The notes beneath the pieces were generated by a model, which was given only the letters and a program-made list of their open reading frames with translations, searched no databases and was not told where the DNA came from. The position numbers were made by a program, and so were the translations under genes. From positions 1 to 8,158 of the forward strand of contig USOZ01000065.1 of NCBI GenBank assembly GCA_900556525.1: DNA of 8,158 bases, read 5' to 3'. Positions 1-5,244 of this stretch are shown here, in pieces (within the stretch, counting starts at the first letter, position 1; each line of letters begins with the position of its first letter). Source of the DNA: an uncultured Oscillospiraceae bacterium. GTDB lineage: Bacteria > Bacillota > Clostridia > Oscillospirales > Ruminococcaceae.

Positions 1-23
1 GCCCGACCCTGCCGTGCCGCCCG

Positions 24-1400
24 TCAGCCCTCATTCTGCGCGGGCGCGTCCTGCTTCGGAAATTTCCGCCGCATGAAAATATAGCAGATAAAATGTACAA
101 GAAAAGTTATCGTCCAAGAAACGGGATATGAAACGAAAAGCATAAATTCCGTGTGATATTCGGGGATTTGGAATATCGTGAATATCCAGAGTATGCGAAG
201 TCCGCACGCACCGAGCAGCGACACAATAGTCGGCGTAACGGCGTAGCCCATTCCGCGTATCGAACCGACAATGCAGTCCATAAGTCCGCAGGTGAAATAA
301 AGCACGCAGACAAGCCCCATTCGGATAAGTCCCGGCTCGATTATTTCGGGGCGCGGGTCATAGATTCCGAGGAGAAATGTTCCGAAAAGGTACGCGAGAT
401 TTCCGAGGACAAGCCCCGCGACCGCCGCGCATGAGCAGGCGATGACCGCGATCTTGTTTACTCGGCTGTATTTTCCCGCGCCGATATTCTGGCTCGTAAA
501 GGTCAGCGCACCCTGCGAAAATGAGTTCATCGAAACCCATACGAAGCCCTCGATGCTTGCCGCAGCGGCGCTTCCCGCCATAACAACGGGGCCAAAGCTG
601 TTTACCGAGGACTGGATAACAACGTTAGAGAGTGAGAAAACCACGCCCTGAAAGCCTGCGGGGATACCTATGCTGAAAATCTTGCTCATTATTTTTTTGT
701 CTATTTTCAGCTTGCGGAAATCGAAATGAAACGCGTCGGTCTCCTTATACAGGCAGCGCACAACGAGAAATGCCGAAACACACTGCGAAATAACGGTAGC
801 AAGCCCTACGCCTGCAACATCCATATTAAAGCAGATAACGAAGATCAGGTTGAGAATGATATTGATAACTCCCGAAAATGCGAGATAATACAGCGGGCGC
901 TTCGTGTCGCCCTTTGAACGGAGCAGCGCGCTCCCGAAGTTGTATATCATCATTGCGACCATTCCGCCGAAATATATCCGCAGATATATCGCAGACAGGT
1001 TGAGAACCTCTTCCGGAGTCTGCATCCATATCAGCATTTGTTCGGTAAACGCAATGCCGATAACGGTGAGGATAAGTCCGCTTATAACGCTTATGAGCAG
1101 CGACGTATGTACGGTTTTGCTTACGCGGTCGTCGTCGCCCGCCCCCATGTAATTCGCCGAGAGAACGTTAGAGCTTGTTGAAAGACCGAGAAACAGGTTA
1201 GTAATTAAATTTATCAGTGCGGTCGTTGAACCCACGGCGGCAAGGGAATGTTCGCTCGCGAAGTTTCCGACTACGATTATATCTGCGGCGTTAAAAAGAA
1301 GCTGCAAAACGCTCGAGAGCATGAGCGGCAGCGAAAATTTAAGCAGTTTCGGGAGAATACTCCCGTTGCACATATCTATTTCATATTTTTTTAGTGCCAT
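24..1400 (-). CDS. MATE-family multidrug/Na+ (or H+) antiporter
   Basis: This is a 458-residue integral membrane protein, a normal length for the MATE (NorM/DinF-type) exporters, which expel cationic drugs or metabolites across the cytoplasmic membrane using a sodium or proton gradient. About twelve hydrophobic helices fall into two halves. The first half (about 13-220) carries LPKLLKFSLPLMLSSVLQ and FNAADIIVVGNF, and the typical RSKGDTKRPLYY loop near 161-172. The second half starts near 235 and repeats the pattern: SANYMGAGDDDRVSKT (81-96) corresponds to TSQNIGAGKYSRVNKI (302-317), the internal duplication expected of the family. GMGYAVTPTIVSLLGACGLR (383-402) is also typical. The C-terminus is short and charged. 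It is divergent from a TetR-type gene, which probably represses it. The ATG at 1398-1400 is the only plausible start, but its AGGAGG lies 14 bases upstream, farther than usual. The family is certain; the substrate cannot be read from the sequence. Confidence 0.95.
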   Translation of the reverse strand: MALKKYEIDMCNGSILPKLLKFSLPLMLSSVLQLLFNAADIIVVGNFASEHSLAAVGSTTALINLITNLFLGLSTSSNVLSANYMGAGDDDRVSKTVHTSLLISVISGLILTVIGIAFTEQMLIWMQTPEEVLNLSAIYLRIYFGGMVAMMIYNFGSALLRSKGDTKRPLYYLAFSGVINIILNLIFVICFNMDVAGVGLATVISQCVSAFLVVRCLYKETDAFHFDFRKLKIDKKIMSKIFSIGIPAGFQGVVFSLSNVVIQSSVNSFGPVVMAGSAAAASIEGFVWVSMNSFSQGALTFTSQNIGAGKYSRVNKIAVIACSCAAVAGLVLGNLAYLFGTFLLGIYDPRPEIIEPGLIRMGLVCVLYFTCGLMDCIVGSIRGMGYAVTPTIVSLLGACGLRILWIFTIFQIPEYHTEFMLFVSYPVSWTITFLVHFICYIFMRRKFPKQDAPAQNEG

Positions 1401-1414
1401 TTTTACAGTAAGCG

Positions 1415-1420
1415 CCTCCT
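1415..1420 (-). promoter_or_regulatory. Shine-Dalgarno of the MATE gene, unusually distant
   Basis: AGGAGG on the minus strand lies 14 bases before the ATG at 1400, against the usual 5-9. No in-frame ATG, GTG or TTG lies between them, so the start does not change. The long spacing may lower translation. Confidence 0.7.
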
Positions 1421-1435
1421 TTGCATACCTCTATA

Positions 1436-1464
1436 ATAATACTACATTCGGCAATCTTTTTCAA
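1436..1464 (-). promoter_or_regulatory. Sigma-A promoter of the MATE gene
   Basis: On the minus strand, TTGAAA (1459-1464) and TATTAT (1436-1441) are separated by exactly 17 bases. Each box differs from consensus by one base. Transcription should start near 1429, giving a leader of about 29 bases, too short to hold a riboswitch. The -35 box is about 26 bp from the -35 box of the divergent regulator gene, so one bound repressor could affect both. Confidence 0.8.
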
Positions 1465-1490
1465 GAGTTTTACTGCATTTTTACCCGAAG

Positions 1491-1519
1491 TTGACACAAA
1501 TATGTTTTTCGTGTATAAT
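1491..1519 (+). promoter_or_regulatory. Sigma-A promoter of the TetR-family gene
   Basis: TTGACA (1491-1496) and TATAAT (1514-1519) are a perfect consensus pair with a 17-base spacer. The start of transcription is expected near 1526, about 26 bases before the ATG. The spacer and flanks hold an imperfect symmetric stretch (1495-1513), CACAAATATGTTTTTCGTG, in which 6 of 9 base pairs match. It is a weak candidate for an autoregulatory operator. Confidence 0.85.
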
Positions 1520-1551
1520 AGAACCGAATAAGTCACGAGAGGAAATAACGC

Positions 1552-2127
1552 ATGAGACAGAAAACAACTTCACCCGAAAAAATAATTGAGGCAGCCATAC
1601 GGGTCGGCGCTGCGGAAGGGATAGAAAACCTTTCCACGCGAAAAATTGCCTCGGAATGCGGCATAAGCGACGGCTATCTTTTCAATTATTTCGAGAACAA
1701 GAGCGATCTTCTTATCCGCAGCTTTTTGTATATACACTGCAAGCTGAACGACGCTCTCGCCGAAATTCCCGCCCTGACAATGCCCCTCAGAAAGGGCGTG
1801 CGCAGCCTTTGGATAGCGTGCTTTGATTTTCTTGTAACAAATCCCGACTACGCGTGCTACCTGCGAAGCTTCCGCTATTCTTCGCTTTACACGGCTGAAA
1901 CTCGCGAAAACCAAAAGCAGCATATCGCGTCTCTTGTCGAATACATAGAAAAAAGCGGCTGTTCCGGGCTGAAAAACGACGTTGTATGGCTATTCATGTT
2001 TGAAACGGCTGTAAATTGCGCCGTCGAGGTTTCCGAAAACCGCATAGGCGGCAGCGAAAAAGACCGCGAGCTTTATTTTTCATTTGTTACAAACGGCGTG
2101 GGAAGATTTCTTGTCAAAGACGAATAA
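1552..2127 (+). CDS. TetR/AcrR-family transcriptional regulator
   Basis: This is a 191-residue protein, normal for the family. The N-terminal DNA-binding domain spans about residues 8-55. Helix 1 is PEKIIEAAIRVGAAEGIENL; helix 2 is STRKIASECG; the turn (GIS) and recognition helix give ISDGYLFNYFENKSDLL (38-54), the hallmark TetR motif with its Y-x-Y/F-F-x-x-K-x-x-L ending. The remaining ~135 residues should form the all-helical ligand-binding and dimerisation domain, which is not conserved enough to name the ligand. AGAGG at 1538-1542 lies 9 bases before the ATG and supports this start. The gene is divergent from the MATE exporter, so it most likely represses that pump and perhaps itself, releasing DNA when a toxic substrate binds. 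The role in efflux control is inferred from position only. Confidence 0.93.
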   Translation: MRQKTTSPEKIIEAAIRVGAAEGIENLSTRKIASECGISDGYLFNYFENKSDLLIRSFLYIHCKLNDALAEIPALTMPLRKGVRSLWIACFDFLVTNPDYACYLRSFRYSSLYTAETRENQKQHIASLVEYIEKSGCSGLKNDVVWLFMFETAVNCAVEVSENRIGGSEKDRELYFSFVTNGVGRFLVKDE

Positions 2128-2131
2128 TTTG

Positions 2132-2170
2132 AAAAAATCCGGAGCAGTTAATTCTGCTCCGGATTTTTTT
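2132..2170. terminator. Bidirectional intrinsic terminator
   Basis: A 10-bp GC-rich perfect stem, TCCGGAGCAG (2138-2147) with CTGCTCCGGA (2154-2163), has loop TTAATT. It is flanked by six A on the left (2132-2137) and seven T on the right (2164-2170). On the plus strand it ends the TetR-family transcript 4 bases after its stop. On the minus strand the A run reads as a U tract, so it also ends the transglutaminase-like gene, whose stop codon (2169-2171) overlaps the edge of the structure. Confidence 0.93.
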
Positions 2171-3815
2171 AGCTTATCTTGGCCGTCACCGTTTCCGAAG
2201 CGCCGCTCCATGTCGAGCCGTCAGCGCTTGCTAAAACACGGTAGGAATACGTCGTGCCATTGGTCAAGCCCGTGTTGGTGTAGCTGTTCGTGCTTACTGT
2301 CGCGATAGTTCCCCAGGTCGAGTTGTTAAGCCGCTGAATGCGGTACTTTGTAGCGCCAGAAACTGCCGTCCATGTCAGCTTTATCTGCTTATCGCCCGCT
2401 GTCGCCTTGACGTTTGTCGGAGTAGACACCTTTACTGCCGCCGCAGGAGTAGCCGAAACGACCGCCGAAGCGCTGCTCCAAGTCGAGCCATCGGCGCTTG
2501 CAAGAACACGGTAAGAATACTTCGTGCCATTAGTTAAGCCTGTGTTGGTGTAGCTGTTCGTGGTTACTGTTGCGATAGTTCCCCACTTTGAATCATTCAG
2601 CCGCTGAATGCGGTACTTTGTCGCACCCGAAACTGCCGTCCACGTCAGTTTTACCTGCTTGTCGCCCGCTGTTGCCTTGACGTTTGTGGGCGCGGAAAGC
2701 GTCGCAAAAGGATCGTCGGACACACATGAAGGAAGGGTGATATTATTGTACATGACGGTTGATGTTTCAACGACATGAGAACCCTGCTGGTCATTTTTTA
2801 GGAATGTCGCCGTACTCTTGTTAAGCCACGTATCCCAGTAATCTCCCACTACATCAACATCATACCATGTAACGTCCGCCTCGAACCACTTTCCGTTAAG
2901 GAGAACTCTGTTCCACGCATGATTTGAGCTTGTTACGGTTATGCAGTCAATGCCGAGAGCATTGCAGAAATAGTTCATCGACATAGCATAGCCGTTGCAA
3001 ACAGTTTCCTTAAAATAAAGCGCGCTCATAAGCGACTGGTTATAATCCGCACCGGACTGATATGTAACATAATCGCTGATAAGCTGTGCAACTGTGATTT
3101 CCTTGTTGACATTGCCGCCGACCGCGCTCAGTTTACCCATAAAATTATCGGTGAGCGAATCAATTCCGCTTCTTATCTGAGTCTTAGTTGACGAACTCTT
3201 GCAGTTATCATAGGTTTTAAGAATAATTCCACCGAAATCTAAGTAATAACCGTAAGTGTTCTTCAAAAAGAAATACTGCGGATTTGAATAATAGAAGATC
3301 CAATAAAGCTGCGACAATTCATCAAGAGAACTTAAATAATCATCAAATCTAATTTCTGCAAATGCATCTGATGAAAGCGTTACGCTTGAATTAAGGAATT
3401 CCTCGCAAGCCTCTTCCATATCGTCATACGCCGACTTCATTTTCGGCGAGAGCTGGTTATAATAATAACGCGAGCTGAATGTGTATTTGGACTCCTTATA
3501 AATGGTCTGCTCGTTTACCTGAGAGTAGTCATTCTCAAGAACGCGTCCGATAATTTTCGCTTCCTCATCGCTTATGGGAATGGCGGTTATTCCGACGTCG
3601 CTGTTATTCTCCGGTTCGGGAAGATCGTTGACATACTCGATACACTCTTCAATCGTAAGGGAATACGCGTCGGGGACGTTCTCCTCGTTTGCCTTTTCAA
3701 TAACTTCGCTATCAATCTCCCCGACTGTTTCATCGGCGAATGCGGTGACATGCACCGAAACCAGCGAAACCGCAGCTGCAAGAAATCCTGCAAGAAGCCT
3801 TGTTATTTTTTTCAT
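2169..3815 (-). CDS. Secreted transglutaminase-like protein with two FN3 domains
   Basis: The 548-residue product starts with a clear signal peptide, MKKITRLLAGFLAAAVSLVS to about AFA (cleavage near 27/28), so it is exported. A helical N-terminal region follows, with YYYNQLSPKMKSAYDDMEEA at 118-137. The transglutaminase/papain-like core is about 240-325, with the triad in the right order: Cys273 (VCNGYAMSMNYF), His299 (NHAWNRV) and Asp314 (FEADVTWYD). Such bacterial domains act as cysteine proteases, amidases or crosslinkers, and the substrate is unknown. Two fibronectin III domains (374-456 and 464-546) are about 88% identical. The protein ends right after the second, with no LPXTG, dockerin or membrane anchor. 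I chose the ATG at 3815 because AGGAGG lies 7 bases before it and the signal peptide begins there. An in-frame GTG at 3845 would add ten residues but has no good ribosome site. The gene has its own promoter. Confidence 0.92.
   Translation of the reverse strand: MKKITRLLAGFLAAAVSLVSVHVTAFADETVGEIDSEVIEKANEENVPDAYSLTIEECIEYVNDLPEPENNSDVGITAIPISDEEAKIIGRVLENDYSQVNEQTIYKESKYTFSSRYYYNQLSPKMKSAYDDMEEACEEFLNSSVTLSSDAFAEIRFDDYLSSLDELSQLYWIFYYSNPQYFFLKNTYGYYLDFGGIILKTYDNCKSSSTKTQIRSGIDSLTDNFMGKLSAVGGNVNKEITVAQLISDYVTYQSGADYNQSLMSALYFKETVCNGYAMSMNYFCNALGIDCITVTSSNHAWNRVLLNGKWFEADVTWYDVDVVGDYWDTWLNKSTATFLKNDQQGSHVVETSTVMYNNITLPSCVSDDPFATLSAPTNVKATAGDKQVKLTWTAVSGATKYRIQRLNDSKWGTIATVTTNSYTNTGLTNGTKYSYRVLASADGSTWSSASAVVSATPAAAVKVSTPTNVKATAGDKQIKLTWTAVSGATKYRIQRLNNSTWGTIATVSTNSYTNTGLTNGTTYSYRVLASADGSTWSGASETVTAKIS
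2178..2696 (-). repeat. Tandem FN3-encoding repeat, 270-bp period, two copies
   Basis: The two copies are 2448-2696 (first FN3) and 2178-2426 (second FN3). Over about 81 aligned residues I count roughly ten substitutions, and the DNA is also closely similar, with long shared stretches such as AGCCGCTGAATGCGGTACTT. TNVKATAGDK and TWTAVSGATKYRIQRLN occur in both copies at an offset of exactly 90 residues. This indicates a recent in-frame duplication or ongoing gene conversion between the copies. Confidence 0.9.
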
Positions 3816-3822
3816 TTGCTTT

Positions 3823-3828
3823 CCTCCT
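3823..3828 (-). promoter_or_regulatory. Shine-Dalgarno fixing the transglutaminase start
   Basis: AGGAGG on the minus strand sits 7 bases before ATG 3815. It settles the start in favour of 3815 over the upstream in-frame GTG at 3845, which would place this ribosome site inside the coding region. Confidence 0.88.
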
Positions 3829-3870
3829 ATTTTTGTTTTTTGCACTTGTGCGCGCTAATACCTTGTTAAT

Positions 3871-3896
3871 GCCTTTTTAATTATACATAAAAAGGC
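3871..3896. promoter_or_regulatory. 9-bp inverted repeat over a -10 box (candidate operator)
   Basis: GCCTTTTTA (3871-3879) and TAAAAAGGC (3888-3896) are perfect inverted copies separated by 8 bases. The spacer contains the -10 box of the minus-strand promoter. A protein bound here would block RNA polymerase. As an RNA hairpin it would be weak and has no U tract after it, so a terminator for the kinase gene is less likely. Confidence 0.5.
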
Positions 3897-3908
3897 GGAA
3901 TTTGTCAA
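3880..3908 (-). promoter_or_regulatory. Consensus sigma-A promoter of the transglutaminase-like gene
   Basis: On the minus strand, TTGACA (3903-3908) and TATAAT (3880-3885) are both perfect, with a 17-base spacer. The TGA stop of the upstream kinase gene (3905-3907) lies inside the -35 box. Transcription should start near 3873, leaving a leader of about 58 bases. The exported protein is therefore transcribed independently of the kinase, though read-through is possible because no clear terminator separates them. Confidence 0.88.
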
Positions 3909-4825
3909 TTATTTTTGGGGTTAATTGCATTTTTTGACAACTTTTCCACAAGCTCTCTCGAACCGATTCCCGCTGAAAATGCCGTTGCGCTTCCCGCCGC
4001 TGCTCCGAGCGCAAGCGCGTGTGCGTAATCCCCTGTTTTCAGCCAGCCTGCAAGAAACCCCGCAAGCATTGAATCTCCCGCGCCGACGGAATTTATCACA
4101 GTACCCTTTGCCGCGCCGATTTTGTACACTTTACCGTTCTCGTCGAGCAATATTGCTCCATCACCCGCGCGTGATACCAGAACATTCTGTGCGCCCTCCC
4201 CGCGCAGCTTTTCCGCAAGGCGCACAACATCATCATCGGAAAACGCCTTTTCGCCGAAAAGCTCGCCAAGTTCGTGATGATTAGGCTTTATCAGAAAAGG
4301 TCTGTACGGCAAGACTCCGCGCAAAAGGCTGCCCGACGCGTCAACCGCAAACTGCACTCCGTAGCCCGACAAGCGCGCCATTATGCGGCTGTAAATGTCC
4401 GACGGAAGCGATTCGGGAACACTCCCCGCGAGAACGACAATGTCACCCTCCGCGAGATTGTCAAGTTTCTCGAAAAGCCGCCCCAGTGCCGCTTCGTCTA
4501 TGACAGGACCGCGCCCGTTCAGTTCGGTTTCTTCATTTCCTTTTATTTTCACGTTGATACGCGAAAAACCGTTCGCTAAGTGAACAAAATCCGTCTTGAT
4601 CCCCATTCCGCGAACGCCGTCCTCGATCGCCACGCCCGTAAATCCCGCGGCAAATCCGAGCGCGACAGACTCAACGCCGAGAGTATTAAGCGTTATCGAA
4701 ACGTTTATTCCCTTTCCGCCGAAGAAAATCTCCTCGGCGGCAGCGCGGTTCACCGCCCCCGCAGTAAAATTATCCGTGCGGACAAAATAATCGACCGCAG
4801 GATTAAATGTAACAGTATAGATCAT
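3905..4825 (-). CDS. fruK: 1-phosphofructokinase (PfkB/ribokinase family)
   Basis: This 306-residue cytosolic sugar kinase is close to FruK in length (about 303-312). FruK converts fructose 1-phosphate and ATP to fructose 1,6-bisphosphate and ADP, after fructose import by the PTS. The start MIYTVTFNPAVDYFVRTDNF is typical of FruK. GGKGINVS (36-43) is the substrate-side PfkB motif, KPNHHELGELFG (180-191) a conserved segment, and NSVGAGDSMLAGF (245-257) the second signature, with Asp251 as catalytic base and GAGD as the anion hole. All key residues are present. ATG 4825 has AGGGGG 7 bases upstream. The nearest alternative is tagatose-6-phosphate kinase (LacC), which shares the fold, but the N-terminus favours FruK. 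The usual partners fruR and fruA are absent on both sides, which is unusual. The family is certain; the exact substrate is likely but not proven. Confidence 0.87.
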   Translation of the reverse strand: MIYTVTFNPAVDYFVRTDNFTAGAVNRAAAEEIFFGGKGINVSITLNTLGVESVALGFAAGFTGVAIEDGVRGMGIKTDFVHLANGFSRINVKIKGNEETELNGRGPVIDEAALGRLFEKLDNLAEGDIVVLAGSVPESLPSDIYSRIMARLSGYGVQFAVDASGSLLRGVLPYRPFLIKPNHHELGELFGEKAFSDDDVVRLAEKLRGEGAQNVLVSRAGDGAILLDENGKVYKIGAAKGTVINSVGAGDSMLAGFLAGWLKTGDYAHALALGAAAGSATAFSAGIGSRELVEKLSKNAINPKNN

Positions 4826-4846
4826 ATTGCTGCCCCCTTTTCCCTA

Positions 4847-4875
4847 AGCGTATCACATATCAGATGATAAGTCAA
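4847..4875 (-). promoter_or_regulatory. Probable promoter of the fruK-like gene
   Basis: On the minus strand, TTGACT (4870-4875) is followed after 17 bases by TACGCT (4847-4852), a weak -10 box. A TG two bases upstream of it does not fit the strict extended -10 form. The spacer holds a palindrome, TATCA-GA-TGATA (4858-4869), a good position for a repressor or activator site. The weak -10 fits a regulated promoter, but that is inference. Confidence 0.55.
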
Positions 4876-4886
4876 CTTAATGTGCC

Positions 4887-4912
4887 GATTTTTGTTCAAA
4901 TCCACAAAAATC
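4887..4912. promoter_or_regulatory. 9-bp inverted repeat upstream of fruK promoter (candidate operator)
   Basis: GATTTTTGT (4887-4895) and ACAAAAATC (4904-4912) are perfect inverted copies with an 8-base spacer. They begin 12 bp upstream of the fruK -35 box, a common place for an activator site. There is no T tract after it in either direction, so it is not a typical terminator. No regulator can be named. Confidence 0.4.
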
Positions 4913-4976
4913 CATGAAAGCGCCTGACCATATCACAGCTCAGCCGTATGGTTTACGGAAACATCTGATATTTTTG

Positions 4977-5145
4977 TTAGGGAAGCGCTGAATAAATCGC
5001 GGCACGCATCTTGCTTGCATATTTTCCGCAGGATTGCACGAAAACTCCTTGAAATACATCAAGTATTCCTGCGTCGTTTTCATACAATCCTACGAAAAAT
5101 CTGTCTGCGCAATCTGCATACCCGATTTAATCAGTGCTTCCTTAG
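4977..5145. mobile_element. MITE-like palindromic element with TTAG direct repeats
   Basis: The element proper is 4981-5141 (161 bp). Its ends, GGAAGCGCTGAATAAATCG (4981-4999) and the complement of CGATTTAATCAGTGCTTCC (5123-5141), match at 17 of 19 positions. Inward the symmetry continues imperfectly to 5045 on the left and 5076 on the right, including GCAGGATTGCACGAAAAC facing GTTTTCATACAATCCTACG. The 30-base centre holds a small hairpin, CTTGA/TCAAG (5048-5063). TTAG occurs directly at both edges (4977-4980 and 5142-5145), as a target-site duplication would. If the duplication is only TA, the element is 4980-5142, which would fit IS630/mariner-type mobilisation. No protein is encoded, so it would need a transposase supplied elsewhere. 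The structure is seen directly; mobility is inferred. Confidence 0.78.
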
Positions 5146-5173
5146 CCGCACCTGCCCTTTTCCAAAAAATGTA

Positions 5174-5202
5174 TTGACATTTTCCAGAAAAAGTATTATA
5201 TT
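5174..5202 (+). promoter_or_regulatory. Sigma-A promoter of the large secreted-protein gene
   Basis: TTGACA (5174-5179) and TATATT (5197-5202) have a 17-base spacer, with one mismatch in the -10 box. The start of transcription is expected near 5209, giving a leader of about 36 bases with GGAGG at 5234-5238, 6 bases before the ATG. The promoter begins 33 bp after the MITE-like element, so the element sits directly upstream of it. Confidence 0.83.
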
Positions 5203-5215
5203 ATTTATAATTATG

Positions 5216-5227
5216 CATTTATAAATG
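5216..5227. promoter_or_regulatory. Perfect 12-bp palindrome in the leader (possible operator)
   Basis: CATTTATAAATG is fully self-complementary and lies just downstream of the predicted start of transcription, before the ribosome site. ATTTATAA also occurs directly at 5203-5210 and again within the palindrome at 5217-5224. This is a possible repressor site, but AT-rich palindromes of this length also arise by chance. Confidence 0.3.
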
Positions 5228-5244
5228 AAGTTTGGAGGAAATTC

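Noticed and set aside
1..23. End of another gene or a terminator beyond the MATE gene
   Set aside because: Only 23 GC-rich bases remain after the stop codon; nothing can be assigned.
107..1152. Short open frames on both strands within the MATE gene
   Set aside because: All overlap the clear MATE coding region in other frames and have no family features.
1495..1513. Palindromic operator for the TetR-family regulator
   Set aside because: Only 6 of 9 base pairs match and it overlaps the promoter boxes, so chance is likely; it is mentioned only as a weak candidate.
3816..3845. Alternative GTG start at 3845 for the transglutaminase-like gene
   Set aside because: It adds ten residues before the signal peptide, lacks a good ribosome site, and would put the strong AGGAGG at 3823-3828 inside the coding region.
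3871..3896. Intrinsic terminator after the fruK-like gene
   Set aside because: The stem is AT-rich and weak, and no U tract follows it on the minus strand; an operator is more plausible.
3925..4867. Plus-strand open frames of 62-119 codons
   Set aside because: They lie opposite the fruK-like gene, which has complete PfkB motifs; none shows a recognisable domain.
4944..4958. CCGTA-N5-TACGG inverted repeat in the intergenic region
   Set aside because: The arms are only 5 bp and there is no promoter at this point; not enough to call a site.
5015..5224. Plus-strand open frame of 69 codons
   Set aside because: It starts inside the MITE-like palindrome and runs through the promoter of the next gene; the product is low-complexity and basic with no ribosome site.
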